Source: Halomonas jincaotanensis (GTDB lineage Bacteria; Pseudomonadota; Gammaproteobacteria; Pseudomonadales; Halomonadaceae). Taken from it: a stretch of 64,000 nucleotides of DNA. Shown here one piece after another: positions 52,978 through 63,596 of this stretch (position 1 is the stretch's first letter; each line of letters starts with the position of its first letter). The stretch is taken from positions 1-64,000 of the forward strand of contig NZ_JAHCLU010000021.1 of the NCBI RefSeq assembly GCF_018448785.1, given 5' to 3'. Made by a program: the position numbers and the translations under genes. Below the pieces are notes generated by a model. The model did no database searches, had not been told where the DNA came from, and saw only the letters and a list, made by a program, of their open reading frames with translations.

Positions 52978-55918
52978 TGGCGTGTGCAACCTCCTGTCGG
53001 TTGAGGGGCAGCCAGAGGCGGACTCGCGTGCCCTTTGCCTGGCCTGGCGGCGGGGAGTCGATGTCGATCTTCCCGTCGTGTTCGGCGATGATGCTGTAGA
53101 CCAGCGCCATGCCGAGCCCGGTGCCCTCGCCGGGGGGCTTGGTGGTCGTGAAGGGCTCGAAGAGATGGTCACGAACGCTGTCATCGATACCCTCGCCCTC
53201 GTCAACGACGCTGACCCACAGCCCATCTCCCGTTGGCTCGGTCTCGATAGTGACCCGGTCGCCCGCGCCACTGGCGTCACGGGCGTTACCGAGCAGGTTG
53301 ACCATCACCTGCAGCAACCGCTGAGCATCGCCCTGGACCTTCGGTTCGGCAAGGCAGCGGTTCTCGAACGCCACATCCTCTCCCGAGCGGGCAAGATGGA
53401 TCAAGTGCAGCGCTTCGTCGGTGATGTCGGCCATCGAGACCGCACTGAGCGTATGCCCCGATACGTGTCGTCCGCCATGGGCGAAGCCCACCAGCGAGGC
53501 GACGATGCGCGAGACCCGCTGGGTCAGTTGCTGGATCTGGCTGGCGGTTTCCAGGATACGGGGATCGTCGGTGTCGTAGCGAAGGTTCTGGGCCAGTGAG
53601 GAGATGCCGGTGACGGGATTGCCGATCTCGTGGGCGACGCCAGCGGCCAGCTGGCCGATCGAGGCCAGCCGTGCGGCATGCACCAGCTCGTCCTCGAGCC
53701 ACTTCATCTCGCTGTGATCCTCGATCAGGACCACCTTGCCTCCGTGCCCGTCCTCGCCGGCATCGAGCTCGGCCTTGTGCAATGTCAGGTGACGCAACTC
53801 GCCCGCGAGCTCGATGGGTTGCTTGTAGAGGCGGCTATGGGGGGCGGTGAGTATTCGGCCCAGCAGTTCTGCCCAGGGTGCTGGTAGATTGTCGCGGCGA
53901 GCGCCGATCACGCTGTCGCCGTCAATGCCGGTGAGAGCCGCAAGGGCATCGTTCCACATCAGGAGTTCACCGTCATCGCCGAAGGCACAGAGGCCGACCG
54001 GCAAACGCGCCAGGGTGCGGCGATGATAGCGACGCAGCCCGTCGAGCTCGCGGGCCAGGCCGGTAAGCCGGGTGCGATAGGCCTCCAGTCGGCTTTCGAC
54101 AAAGTGGATATCCTCGGTGGCCGCCATCCCGTCGCCTCGGCGGTAGGGCAGGAATCGATCGACGATGTCCTGGGCCACCGACGGGCCCATCCGCCCGGAG
54201 AGGTTGGCCTGGATGCGGTCGCGTAGACGCCGCAGCGCGTAGGGCCGACTCTCCCGTGGCGAAAGGCTCAGATCCATGAGCGCGCAATCAACCTCGCGTT
54301 CAGCGATGTTCTCGCCGAGGGCTCGGGCCAGCTGCTGTTTGAATTCCTCACTGTTGGCGGCGATCAACGGTAAGCGTTTGGGGCGAATGACGGCGTCGAC
54401 CGAACAGGCCTCGGCGGCGGCGCGCTCACCGGCCGAGGTGTGGGTCGCCAGCGACACCAGGATCAGGGTAAGGATATTGGCGGTGAGCGACACCAGGGTG
54501 ACGAGATACCAGGGCGCCTGGCCGTCGATCCCCTCGAGACCCGGCGGCAGCAGGATCAGCCCGGGAAACGCGGCGAGAAGGGGTGGCCACAGGCCCAGCA
54601 GCCAGATCAGGCTACCGACAATCAGGCCGCTGACCATGCCCTTGCGGTTGGCGCCCGGCCAGTAGAGCAACGCCAGCATTCCCGGCAGACACTGGGCCAT
54701 GCCGACGAAGGCCACCAGGCCAAGAGTGGTTAGGTCGTGCTTGACCCCCACCAGGCGATAGAAGAGCCAGCCGCCGAGAACCACCGCAGCGATCAGACCC
54801 TGCCGTAGCCACCGCAACCAGCGGTACAGGTCGAGCTTCTTGCCCGGCGGGAGGGCCACTAGCACCAAGTGATTGAGTATCATGCCCGAGAGCGCCAGGG
54901 AGATGATGATCATGGTGCCACTGGCCGCGGCCAGGCCGGCAATAAAGGCCGTGCCCTGGAGCCATGCGGCGTCTGACAGCGCGAAAGCATAATAGGCTTC
55001 ACCGATGCCGGTGCCATCTTCCCCGAGCCGTTGGGCGCCCCACAGGATCAAGGGGATTGGTATCGCCATCAGCAGCAGGAACAGCGGCAATGCCCAGGCC
55101 GCCTGGAGCAAGGTGCGTCGTGACAGGGTTTCGGCGAAGGCCACATGAAACATGTGCGGCATCAGAAACGCTGCGGCGAAGAACAGCAGCAGCAGGGTGC
55201 GCCATCGCGTCGGGTCGAGTTGCTCGATCCCGGCCTGAGCACTGCGTCCAGGACCATCGAGCCAGGCCTGCAGGTCCACGGGACCGTCGAAGACCACGAA
55301 CAGGGCATAGGCCCCCAGCACCAGCATAGCGGCAAGCTTGACCAGCGACTCGACGGCGATAGTCGCCAGCAGGGTGTCATGGCGGGCATGTAGGCGTGCA
55401 TGGCGGGCACCGAAGGCGATCGCAAACAGGGCGATCATCACGCAGAAGGCGAGCGCAAACAGCGAGGGAGTGCCAGTGCCGGTCATCAGGAAGATAGTGT
55501 CACCCAGGGTCTGGACCTGCAGGGCCAGCAGCGGCAGGACTGCCAGCAGGCTGATGAGGGTCACTAGGCTGCCGACCCAGCGTGAACGAAATCGAAAGGC
55601 GAAAAGGTCGGCCAGCGAGGCCAGTTGGTAGGCGCGCGACAGGCGCTGAATCGGTACCAGCAAGACCGGCGCGAGCAGAAAGGCGCCGGCCACACCCAGG
55701 TAATAAGCCAGATATCCGAAGCCCACGCGACCCGCCAGTTCCAGACTGCCGTAGGTCGCCCAGGCGCTGGCGTAGACGCCAAGCGCGAGGATGTAGACTG
55801 CTGGGTGGCGGGAAAGACGCACGGGAACCCAGCCGCGCTCCACCGCCAGGGCGCCCACAAATAGCAGCCCCAGGTAGCCGAGGCCGAGCAGCATGACGGC
55901 ACTTAGGCTGAGGGTCAT
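52955..55918 (-). CDS. cbrA: Sensor kinase CbrA with Na+/solute symporter domain
   Basis: The 987-residue membrane protein begins with a sodium:solute symporter-like domain of about 12-13 helices (residues 1-500), containing Leu-rich stretches and ASLADLFAFRFRSRWVGSL. A PAS-like segment around 625-660 (GLCAFGDDGELLMWNDALAALTG) follows. The histidine kinase core has the phospho-acceptor His near 763 in AAGVAHEIGNPVTGIS and ATPase boxes VVDEGEGI and GEGTGLGMAL. CbrA kinases sense carbon/nitrogen balance and can transport histidine in Pseudomonas. Overlap with cbrB shows one operon. Confidence 0.95.
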
Positions 55919-55965
55919 CGGGGGCCTCTCATCGGCCGTTCGCGTTGGTTGCGGCGTCGCTTGCG

Positions 55966-56142
55966 CTAACGTTCATCGAGCCTTCGCTTCTGTTCCAGCC
56001 AAAGTGTCAGGGCGATCAGTACGCCCCAGATCGCGAAGGGGCGATACCAGGCCACCCCGGGGCTGGCCCAGCCGCTCATCAGCAGCGGGGAGAGCAAGTA
56101 GCCACCGAACACCAGCAGTAGCATGATGCGATAGACGTACAA
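55966..56142 (-). CDS. Small two-helix membrane protein upstream of cbrA
   Basis: The 58-residue frame begins with TTG at 56142, preceded by AAAGGAGA at a 6-base distance. It reads two hydrophobic helices (about 5-22 and 36-49) joined by SGWASPGVAWYRPF, then a charged tail EQKRRLDER. I recall similar small membrane proteins near cbrA in Pseudomonas, but could not verify homology. It lies 47 bases before cbrA and could be a partner of the sensor. Overlapping frames in other phases are less protein-like. Confidence 0.65.
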   Translation of the reverse strand: MYVYRIMLLLVFGGYLLSPLLMSGWASPGVAWYRPFAIWGVLIALTLWLEQKRRLDER

Positions 56143-56194
56143 GGCGCTCTCCTTTTATGACGACTCTATTATGGCGTTTCATGAGTCGACGCTT

Positions 56195-57100
56195 TCACCG
56201 CGTCGAAATGGCGTCGCCCTCCGTCACCGTGCGTTTCCGCTCGGGCCGGATACGTCCGACATCCCAGTCGGCAATGGCTTGGTCGAGTTGCTCGCTGACC
56301 GGGGCCGCGGCAAGGCCAGGCTGAGGGGCTTGATCCAAGGCCAGAAGCGCACGGTGTAGCAGAGGGCGTACCGAGGCATCCTCGAGCGGCAGCGGCGCGG
56401 CCAGGTTCTGTTTGGAGAGTTTCTGGCCACTGGCGTCCATGATCAACGGTAGATGCAGATAGCGCGGTTCGGGCAGGCCCAGTGCCTGCTGCAGCTGGCG
56501 CTGCCAGGGGGTGTTGTCGAGAAGATCGGCGCCGCGCGCCACATCGGTGATGCCTTGGTCGGCATCGTCCACCACCACGGCGAGCTGGTAGGCCCATAGG
56601 GCGTCCTTGCGCTTGAGTACCACGTCGCCCATCGCCGCCGGGTCAAGGCACTGCTCACCGAGCAGACGGTCCTGCCAGATCACGGGGCGCTGGCCAAGAT
56701 CGCTGCGCAGCCGCCAGGCGACCGGCTTGTCCGGCTCGCGAACGCCACTGCGACACCAGCCAGGGTAAATCGGATACTGGCGCCATTGCCGGCGCGAGCA
56801 GCTGCAAGGGTAGGCGAGCCCCAGTGCCTCGAGACGCGCGAGGGCGCGGGCATAGTGAGCCTCGCGCCCCTGTTGCCAGAGCACCCGGCCGTCCCAATGC
56901 AAGCCGAAGGCCTCGAGCTGGGCAATGATGATCTCTGCCGCCCCGGCCGGGCAGCGGGGCGGATCGATGTCCTCGATGCGCAGCAGCCACTCTCCTCCGG
57001 CCCGGCGGGCATCGAGGAAACTCGCCAGCGCGGCGATCAGGGAGCCGAAATGTAGCGGTCCGGAAGGGGTCGGAGCGAAACGTCCGCGGTAGTCGGTCAC
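56195..57100 (-). CDS. gluQ: Glutamyl-Q tRNA(Asp) synthetase
   Basis: The 301-residue protein is a truncated glutamyl-tRNA synthetase lacking the anticodon-binding domain. It has the HIGH-like RFAPTPSGPLHFGSL (about 5-19), a zinc site Cys-Ser-Cys with Tyr and Cys further on (YPCSCSRRQW ... YPGWCR), and the KMSKS-like KLSKQNLA. It attaches Glu to queuosine in tRNA-Asp. The start is GTG with GGAGGA upstream. It sits next to dksA, the classical order. Confidence 0.95.
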   Translation of the reverse strand: MTDYRGRFAPTPSGPLHFGSLIAALASFLDARRAGGEWLLRIEDIDPPRCPAGAAEIIIAQLEAFGLHWDGRVLWQQGREAHYARALARLEALGLAYPCSCSRRQWRQYPIYPGWCRSGVREPDKPVAWRLRSDLGQRPVIWQDRLLGEQCLDPAAMGDVVLKRKDALWAYQLAVVVDDADQGITDVARGADLLDNTPWQRQLQQALGLPEPRYLHLPLIMDASGQKLSKQNLAAPLPLEDASVRPLLHRALLALDQAPQPGLAAAPVSEQLDQAIADWDVGRIRPERKRTVTEGDAISTR

Positions 57101-57190
57101 AGGCTCCTCCCAAGGCGGGGGGTGAGCATGCAAACGGGCACCTTGAGGTGCCCGCAACGGTTCCATGAGGGCGCCGTCGACATCGACGGA

Positions 57191-57628
57191 TCAGCCGCCC
57201 AGCTGTTTTTCCTTGAGTTCGGCCAGGGTCTTGCAATCGACGCAAAGGGTCGCCGTGGGGCGCGCTTCCAGTCGGCGAATACCGATCTCAACGCCGCAGG
57301 CCTCGCAGAAGCCGTAATCTTCCTCATCGATCATGTCGAGAGTCTCGTTGATCTTCTTGAGGAGCTTGCGTTCACGGTCGCGAGTGCGCAACTCAAGGCT
57401 GAAGCCTTCTTCCTGCGTGGCACGATCCGCCGGGTCGGCGTAATTGTTCGCCTCTTCCTGAAGGTGGCGCACGGTGCGGTCCACTTCTTCCATGAGCTCC
57501 TGCTTCCAGCCCAGAAGAATCTGTCGAAAGTGCTCAAGCTGCTGCTCGTTCATGTATTCTTCACCCTGCGCCGGCTCGTACGGGGTGAATTTCTTGGGCG
57601 CTTCCACTTTCTTGTCGGCTACTGGCAT
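57191..57628 (-). CDS. dksA: RNA polymerase-binding transcription factor DksA
   Basis: The 145-residue protein has a coiled coil with the conserved ADPADRATQEE tip (acidic residues at about 71 and 74) and a C4 zinc finger (CEACG ... CVDCK). With ppGpp it reprograms transcription during starvation. The ATG at 57628 follows a GAGGC-type site. Confidence 0.97.
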   Translation of the reverse strand: MPVADKKVEAPKKFTPYEPAQGEEYMNEQQLEHFRQILLGWKQELMEEVDRTVRHLQEEANNYADPADRATQEEGFSLELRTRDRERKLLKKINETLDMIDEEDYGFCEACGVEIGIRRLEARPTATLCVDCKTLAELKEKQLGG

Positions 57629-57850
57629 GGGACTGCCTCGTTACTGGGTGACTGCTGATCAATACCTGCCGTAATGCACGGTATCTCACGCCAAAGGGAT
57701 GCTTGTTTATCCGAAATGGACACGTTTTGCAACACTTCAGGCCCTCTGTCCTGCGCTGGCACAATGAAAGTCGTTACCTTACTACACCTTTTGGACCGCG
57801 CGACGGACGACTTGTCCCTTTCACGGTCACGACACCGCAAGGAGGCCACC

Positions 57851-59011
57851 ATGGCATGGCATTCGCGAGTCGAACAGATTGCCCCCTTCCGGGTGATGAA
57901 CCTGTTGGCGAGCGCCCAGGCGCGCGAGGCTGCCGGCCATGATGTTATCCATCTCGAGGTCGGCGAGCCTGACTTTAACACTCCCGAGCCGGTGGTGGCG
58001 GCCGGCCAGGCGGCCCTTGCGGCGGGGCATACCCGTTATACTCCGGCAACAGGCCTGCCAGCCCTGCGCAGCGCCATCGCCGGCCATTATGCCGAGCACT
58101 TCGGTGTCGCGGTCGACCCTGGCCGAATCATCGTCACGCCGGGTGCCTCGGGCGCGCTATTGCTGGCAAGCCAATTACTGGCCGGCCCCGGCGACCGCGT
58201 GTTGATGGCAGATCCCAACTATCCCTGCAATCGTCATTTCATGGCCCTGGCTGGCGCTTCAATCGATGCCGTGCCCGTGGGGCCACAGAGCGGCTGGCAG
58301 CTGGATGCCAGCCTGGTGGCGCGCCACTGGCGCGACGAGACGCGCCTGGCGATGCTGGCTACCCCTTCCAATCCCACCGGTCACATGCTCGATGCCGAGT
58401 CGCTCGCTGCGGTGGTCGAGACGGTGGCCGAGCGAGATGGCGAGTTGCTGGTCGACGAGATCTACCAAGGGTTGTCGTATGATCTGGCGCCGCTTTCGGT
58501 GGCCTCGATCACCCCGGACGCGTTCGTGGTCAACAGCTTCTCAAAGTATTTCGGCATGACCGGCTGGCGCCTGGGCTGGCTGCTGGCACCGGAAGCGGCG
58601 GTGGAACCGCTGACCCGCCTGGCCCAGAACGTATTCCTGGCCGCCTCCACCCCGGCGCAGCATGCGGCATTGGCGGCCTTCACCCCGCAATGCCGGGAAA
58701 TTCTCGAGGCCCGGCGCGCCGAACTCGGCCGGCGTCGCGATGCGCTGCTGGCGGGATTGGCGCGGCTGGGTCTGGCGCCGTCACTGGCGCCCCAGGGAGC
58801 GTTCTACCTGTGGCTGGATATCTCGCGCTACAGCCATGACAGCCAGACCTTCTGTCAGCGGTTGCTGGAAGAAGAGAACGTTGCGATCACTCCCGGTATC
58901 GACTTCGCCCTCAAGGGCGGCGCGCATCATGTGCGCATCGCCTTCACCACGGGTATCGCGCGTCTGGAAGAGGCGGTCTATCGCCTTGAGCGCTTCCTGG
59001 CGCGTCGCTGA
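57851..59011 (+). CDS. Class I/II PLP-dependent aminotransferase
   Basis: The 386-residue enzyme has the fold-type I motifs: EVGEPDFNTPEPV near the N-terminus, the GASGALLLAS cofactor-binding segment, ATPSNPTG (about 178-185), DEIYQGLSYD and the PLP lysine in NSFSKYFGMTGWRLGW (Lys at about 235), followed by the RIAFTTG arginine. GGAGG lies 5 bases before the ATG. The amino-acid substrate is undetermined; aspartate or aromatic types are possible. sfsA begins at the stop (overlap 1 base). Confidence 0.92.
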   Translation: MAWHSRVEQIAPFRVMNLLASAQAREAAGHDVIHLEVGEPDFNTPEPVVAAGQAALAAGHTRYTPATGLPALRSAIAGHYAEHFGVAVDPGRIIVTPGASGALLLASQLLAGPGDRVLMADPNYPCNRHFMALAGASIDAVPVGPQSGWQLDASLVARHWRDETRLAMLATPSNPTGHMLDAESLAAVVETVAERDGELLVDEIYQGLSYDLAPLSVASITPDAFVVNSFSKYFGMTGWRLGWLLAPEAAVEPLTRLAQNVFLAASTPAQHAALAAFTPQCREILEARRAELGRRRDALLAGLARLGLAPSLAPQGAFYLWLDISRYSHDSQTFCQRLLEEENVAITPGIDFALKGGAHHVRIAFTTGIARLEEAVYRLERFLARR

Positions 59012-59790
59012 TGGAATACCCGGCCTTGGCACCCGGTATCCTGCTGCGCCGCTACAAGCGCTTCTTCGCCGACGTGTGTCTCGACGACGGCCGCGAGGTA
59101 GTGGCTCATTGCCCCAACACTGGCTCCATGCGGGCCGTGAATGTGCCGGGGTGTCGGGTCTGGCTTGCGGCGAGCGACAACCCCAAGCGCAAGCTGGCCT
59201 GGACCTGGGAACTCATCGAGTTGCCACAGCCGGACGGCAGCACGGCGATGGTGTCGGTGCATACTGGGCGCGCCAATCGACTGGTCGAGGAGGCCCTGAG
59301 GGAACAGCGCCTGTCCGGCCTGGACGGCTACACGACGCTCAAGCGCGAGGCGAGAGTCGTCGGGGGTGCCACACAGACCCAGGCCCGGCTGGACTTTCGC
59401 CTGGATGAACCGAAGCATGCGAGCGCTTTCATCGAAGTCAAGCAGGTCACCTTGAAGGAGCCCGACGGCCACGGCTATTTTCCCGATGCGGTGAGCGCGA
59501 GAGGGCGAAAACACCTCTTTGCACTAGCCGACCTGGCGGCCAGCGGGCATCGCGCCGTGCTGCTGTTCTGCGTAGCCCATGCAGGGATTCGCGACGTGGC
59601 GCCGGCGGGGCATATTGACCCGGCTTATACCCTTGCCTTGCGCGAGGTGGCGGCGCTTGGCGTCGAAATGCTGGCATACGGCTGTCAGGTGAACTGCCAC
59701 GAGGGCGTGCCGGCGACGATTCATTTGAGCGATCCGTTGCCCATCCATCTCGGCCCTGCCGACTCCGACTGCGTTCAACGATCGATGTAG
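59011..59790 (+). CDS. sfsA: SfsA family protein
   Basis: The 259-residue protein matches SfsA: RYKRFFADVCLDDG, AHCPNTGSM, RARLDFRL-like and EVKQVTL strands, and FPDAVSARGRKHL. The fold is nuclease-like with DNA-binding ability, and the name comes from sugar fermentation stimulation. Neighbours dksA and gluQ match E. coli. Its 3' end overlaps the convergent DUF4426 gene by 16 bases. It extends about 20 residues beyond the usual C-terminus. Confidence 0.93.
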   Translation: MEYPALAPGILLRRYKRFFADVCLDDGREVVAHCPNTGSMRAVNVPGCRVWLAASDNPKRKLAWTWELIELPQPDGSTAMVSVHTGRANRLVEEALREQRLSGLDGYTTLKREARVVGGATQTQARLDFRLDEPKHASAFIEVKQVTLKEPDGHGYFPDAVSARGRKHLFALADLAASGHRAVLLFCVAHAGIRDVAPAGHIDPAYTLALREVAALGVEMLAYGCQVNCHEGVPATIHLSDPLPIHLGPADSDCVQRSM

Positions 59791-60227
59791 AAGCGCTGGA
59801 TGAAGCTGACCTCGGTCGGTGGGGCATTGCGGTCGTAACGCACGCGTAAATCGAAGCGCATCGGCTCGTCGTCCTGAATGCGGAACACTGCGACCTGAGA
59901 CGGCGTGTCGCCGATGCGCAGGCTGCGAAACTCGAGCGTTGAGCCGCCGGCCTCGCCGAGGGGGCCGACGGTCCCCTGGACCGACGCCGTCACGGGCGGT
60001 GTCGAGCCATCATCCTGGACCTCAAGCACACTGACATTGAGCAGCGCCATGGCAGGACTGCGCTGAATGCCATGCTCCTCGGTGACGTCTCGGGGCAGGA
60101 AGCTGGTGTTCACCGCGCTGTAGTGAATCTGGTAATCGCCTATCTGTTCGAACTGCTGGGCAGCGAGCGGCCCCGCCAGCAGTAATAGCCAGGTGAGGGC
60201 GATGAGGTGCAGGGGTCGTCGGGTCAT
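59775..60227 (-). CDS. DUF4426 family exported protein
   Basis: The 150-residue protein has an N-terminal signal peptide (HLIALTWLLLLAGPLAA, cleavage near residue 25) and the DUF4426 pattern: GDYQIHYSAVNTSFLPRDVTEEHGIQRS, then LLNVSVL and a C-terminal FIQRFYIDR. Role unknown; the gene typically follows metX-metW, as here. The start at 60227 is preferred; 60242 would add five residues. Its stop lies inside the convergent sfsA 3' end. Confidence 0.85.
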   Translation of the reverse strand: MTRRPLHLIALTWLLLLAGPLAAQQFEQIGDYQIHYSAVNTSFLPRDVTEEHGIQRSPAMALLNVSVLEVQDDGSTPPVTASVQGTVGPLGEAGGSTLEFRSLRIGDTPSQVAVFRIQDDEPMRFDLRVRYDRNAPPTEVSFIQRFYIDR

Positions 60228-60260
60228 CAGGAAGTCTCTCATGAAGCGGGTCGCTAACGT

Positions 60261-60863
60261 TCAATCCCGGTGGCGACTGACACGGAAGATTGCGATCTCG
60301 CCGAACAGGTTGGGCCACCAGCGTGAGGTCCAGTGGCCCTCGTGGTCGCCGATGCCCACGGCACGGTCGACGATAATCAGACCCTTGTCACGGCAGAGTT
60401 GTTCAAAATCGTTGAAGGTCGATAGGTGGATGTTGGGCGTGTCATACCAGGCGTGAGGCAGCGACTTTGAGACCGGCATGAAGCCCTTGAAGCCGAGATA
60501 GGCACGATGCCGCCAGTAGGCGAAATTGGGGAAGGTGATGATGCATTCACCGGCGACCCGCAGCATCTCGTCGAGCATCAGGTCAGGACGGCGCAGGGCC
60601 TGCAGCGCCTGGGTCATGATCACTAGATCGCAGGCGTCGTCCTCGAAGTTGGCCAGGCCCTCGTCGAGGTTCTGTTCGATGACGTTGACGCCTTTCTGCA
60701 GACAGGCGGTGATACCGTCGGGATCGATTTCGAGCCCATAACCGCTGACATGCTTGTCGCGGGCCAGGGCGGCCAGCAGAGTGCCATTGCCACAGGCCAG
60801 ATCGAGGATATGCGCACCTTCGGGCACCCAGCCATGAATGAGCGTCAAGTCGGCGCGCTTCAT
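60261..60863 (-). CDS. metW: MetW, methionine biosynthesis methyltransferase-fold protein
   Basis: The 200-residue protein has the SAM-binding motif [15 protein letters not shown] (about 19-33) and the MetW sequence around [15 protein letters not shown] and [15 protein letters not shown]. It is the usual companion of MetX and is thought to be needed for its acyl transfer activity. Its start overlaps the metX stop by 4 bases. Confidence 0.95.
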   Translation of the reverse strand: MKRADLTLIHGWVPEGAHILDLACGNGTLLAALARDKHVSGYGLEIDPDGITACLQKGVNVIEQNLDEGLANFEDDACDLVIMTQALQALRRPDLMLDEMLRVAGECIITFPNFAYWRHRAYLGFKGFMPVSKSLPHAWYDTPNIHLSTFNDFEQLCRDKGLIIVDRAVGIGDHEGHWTSRWWPNLFGEIAIFRVSRHRD

Positions 60864-62062
60864 GACGGGCCTCCCAGATTCAGATCGTGGGCTACGCGGG
60901 ACATGAAGCCGGCGAACACCGCCTGGTAGCGGGGCTGGGGCATCAGGAAGGCGTCGTGGCCGTGTGGCGAGTCGATGTTGACGAAGCTGACTGCCTTATT
61001 GGCCTGGATCAGGGCGTTGACCAGTTCCTTGGAGCGCGACGGTGGAAATCGCCAGTCGGTAGAGAAGCTGACCACCAGGAACGGACAGTAGGCGGGAGCC
61101 AGAGCACGGGCCAGGTCACCGCCGTGGGCCGCGGCTGGGTCGAAATAATCCAGTGCCTTGGTCATCAGCAGATAGGTATTGGCATCGAAGGAGTTCGAGA
61201 AGGTATCACCTTGATAGCGGAGGTAGGATTCCACCTGGAATTCGACGTCGTAGCCGAAACTGAAGTCGTCGGAGCGCAGGTCGCGACCGAACTTGGTGCC
61301 CATGGCGTCTGCCGACAAATAGGTAATGTGGCCCACCATTCGGGCCAGTTTCAAACCGCGACGCGGCAAGGTGTCGTGTTCGTAATACCAGCCCGCGTGG
61401 AAATCGGGATCGGAGCGAATTGCCTGGCGAGCCACTTCGTTGAAGGCGATGTTCTGGGCCGACAGCTTAGGGGTGGCGGCGATGACGACTGCATTGGCGA
61501 TGCGTTCGGGGTAGGCCAGTGCCCATTGCAGCACCTGCATGCCGCCGAGGCTGCCGCCGATTACCGCGGCAAATCGCTCGATACCCAGTCGCTCGGCTAG
61601 CCGGGCCTGACTGTGGACCCAGTCGCCCACCGTCACCATCGGGAATTCCGGGCCCCACTGACGGCTGGTGTCCGGATTCAGGCTGATCGGGCCGGTGCTG
61701 CCGTGGCAGCCGCCAAGGTTGTTCAAGGAGACCACGAAAAAGCGGTCGGTATCGATGGATTTGCCGGGGCCGATATGCGCGTCCCACCATCCCGGCTTGC
61801 GTTCCTCGAGGCTGTGGAAACCGGCGGCATGATGGTGCCCCGACAAGGCATGGCAGATCAGTACGGCATTGGAACGCTCGGCATTCAGGATGCCGTAGGT
61901 TTCAAACACCAGGTCGTAGGCCGGCAGCGTCTTGCCGCAGGCCAGCGCTAGAGGATCGTCGAAGTGCGCCGTCTGCGGCGTAACCAAGCCGATTGAGTCG
62001 CTTGGTAGCCCGTCGGGTATCACGCGGTCAGCCTCCGGTCGTTGGGTGGGCGTCTGGGTCAC
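60860..62062 (-). CDS. metX: Homoserine O-acyltransferase MetX
   Basis: The 400-residue alpha/beta hydrolase activates homoserine in methionine synthesis. The catalytic Ser lies in [12 protein letters not shown] (about 158), with Asp near TDWRFPPSR and His in SPHGHDAFL (about 367). The family includes acetyl- and succinyltransferases; gammaproteobacterial MetX paired with MetW is often the succinyl type, so the acyl donor is left open. The start is GTG overlapping the yggT stop by 4 bases (GTGA). Confidence 0.95.
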   Translation of the reverse strand: MTQTPTQRPEADRVIPDGLPSDSIGLVTPQTAHFDDPLALACGKTLPAYDLVFETYGILNAERSNAVLICHALSGHHHAAGFHSLEERKPGWWDAHIGPGKSIDTDRFFVVSLNNLGGCHGSTGPISLNPDTSRQWGPEFPMVTVGDWVHSQARLAERLGIERFAAVIGGSLGGMQVLQWALAYPERIANAVVIAATPKLSAQNIAFNEVARQAIRSDPDFHAGWYYEHDTLPRRGLKLARMVGHITYLSADAMGTKFGRDLRSDDFSFGYDVEFQVESYLRYQGDTFSNSFDANTYLLMTKALDYFDPAAAHGGDLARALAPAYCPFLVVSFSTDWRFPPSRSKELVNALIQANKAVSFVNIDSPHGHDAFLMPQPRYQAVFAGFMSRVAHDLNLGGPS

Positions 62063-62652
62063 AGGCCAACCAGGGCACCGGAAATGCCGGCAGCGCGGGT
62101 CAATGATCCCACCACGAGGCCATCAAGAATGCTGATTGCAATAAACGCCACTATCGGCGAGAGGTCGATCATGCCCAGCGGTGGGATGACCTTGCGCAAC
62201 GGCGCCATGATGGGCTCTACCAGTTGCATCACCATCAGGGCACCGGGGTGGCTGGCGTTGGGTGCGACCCAGCTGAGGATGATCATCACGATCAGCGCCA
62301 GAAAGTAGATCTTGAGGATGGCGTTGGCGAGTGCCGCGACGGCACCGATGGCCACGCCGATCAGCGGCGCCATACCGAAGCCGGCGATTTGCAGGATGAC
62401 CAGGATGCTTACCGCCTTGATCACAAAGCCGGCGGCCAGCGTGGCGAGATCGAAGCGTCCCATCACCGGACCCAGAAAACTCTGGAAGGGCCGCACCACG
62501 GGCTGCGTCACTTTTACCACCGACTGGCTGATGGGGTTGTAGTAATCAGCTCGGGATGCCTGCAACAGAAAGCGCAGCATCAGCAGGAACAGGTAGATGT
62601 TGATGAGGGTGTTGACCAGCAGCAGGCCGGCGCTTCCCAATTGGCTGCCCAT
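62059..62652 (-). CDS. yggT: YggT family membrane protein
   Basis: The 197-residue protein has two YggT repeats, each with paired helices and the signature ([31 protein letters not shown]; then the [27 protein letters not shown] repeat). The family is linked to osmotic and ion stress. GGAGGAG lies before the ATG at 62652. The order yggS-proC-yggT-metX-metW matches Pseudomonas. Confidence 0.93.
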   Translation of the reverse strand: MGSQLGSAGLLLVNTLINIYLFLLMLRFLLQASRADYYNPISQSVVKVTQPVVRPFQSFLGPVMGRFDLATLAAGFVIKAVSILVILQIAGFGMAPLIGVAIGAVAALANAILKIYFLALIVMIILSWVAPNASHPGALMVMQLVEPIMAPLRKVIPPLGMIDLSPIVAFIAISILDGLVVGSLTRAAGISGALVGL

Positions 62653-62719
62653 CAGGGCTCCTCCGTAGTCCTTGAGAGTGGGTCGTGTGAACCGGTGTCT
62701 CGTGAATGCATGTCGGCGA

Positions 62720-63544
62720 TTAACGCTTGCCCAACTCGTCGGCCATCTCGCTGGCGCGATGCGCACAGGCGATCATGGCATCCTGCACGATACGGCGCAG
62801 GCCGGCACCTTCGAGGTGCTCGATAGCGCGTTCGGTGGTGCCACCCGGAGACATCACGTTGCGCTTTAGCTCGGCCGGCGTTGCGTCGCTCTGCATGGCC
62901 ATCTTCGCGGCGCCATAAGCGGTCTGCATGGCTAGCCGGCGAGCGGTGTCGGCGGGCAAGCCAAGGCTGGCACCGGCTTCCTCCATGGCCTCGAACATCA
63001 GGAAGAAGTAGGCCGGTGCGCTTCCGGAGACGGCTGTGACCGCTTCGAGCAATCCTTCGTCATCGACCCATTCTACCAGCCCCACTGCCTCCATCAGCTC
63101 GGTGGCGAGCGCGCGTTGGGAAGCCTCGACCCGAGGGTTGGCATAGAGCCCCGAGGCGCCGGCGCCCACCAGCGAGGGCGTGTTGGGCATGCAGCGTACC
63201 ACGGCCAGCTCGCCGCCGAGCCAGTGTTCGAGGGTCTCGGCCGGCAGGCCTGCCGCCACCGAGATAATCAGCGGCCGGCGTGCCTGGATGGAAGTGTGCA
63301 TCTTCTCGCAGACTTCCCGCATGATCTGGGGCTTTACGGCCAGCACCACGACGTCGGCCTGTTCGACGGCCATATTGTTGTCGGTCTCGGTGCGAATTCC
63401 CAACCGATCGCGCAGCGGTGCAAGCATCTTGTCGCTGGGCGACGTCGCGGTGATGGCCTCGGGTGCGAAGCCGCTGTCTACCATGCCACCGATGATGGCA
63501 CCGGCCATGTTGCCGGCACCAATGAACGTTACTTTGCTAGCCAT
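62720..63544 (-). CDS. proC: Pyrroline-5-carboxylate reductase
   Basis: The 274-residue enzyme makes proline from pyrroline-5-carboxylate. It has FIGAGNMAGAIIGG at the N-terminus, VLAVKPQ at about 70, VRCMPNTPSLVGAGASGL at about 117, and TAVSGSAPAYFFLMFEAM plus NVMSPGGTTE in the dimerisation domain. ATG 63544 has AAGGA 8 bases upstream. Confidence 0.97.
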   Translation of the reverse strand: MASKVTFIGAGNMAGAIIGGMVDSGFAPEAITATSPSDKMLAPLRDRLGIRTETDNNMAVEQADVVVLAVKPQIMREVCEKMHTSIQARRPLIISVAAGLPAETLEHWLGGELAVVRCMPNTPSLVGAGASGLYANPRVEASQRALATELMEAVGLVEWVDDEGLLEAVTAVSGSAPAYFFLMFEAMEEAGASLGLPADTARRLAMQTAYGAAKMAMQSDATPAELKRNVMSPGGTTERAIEHLEGAGLRRIVQDAMIACAHRASEMADELGKR

Positions 63545-63596
63545 GCGCACTGTCCTTTGTTTCATGTGAGACGCCGGGTGCGGCGTCGTCCGGTCG

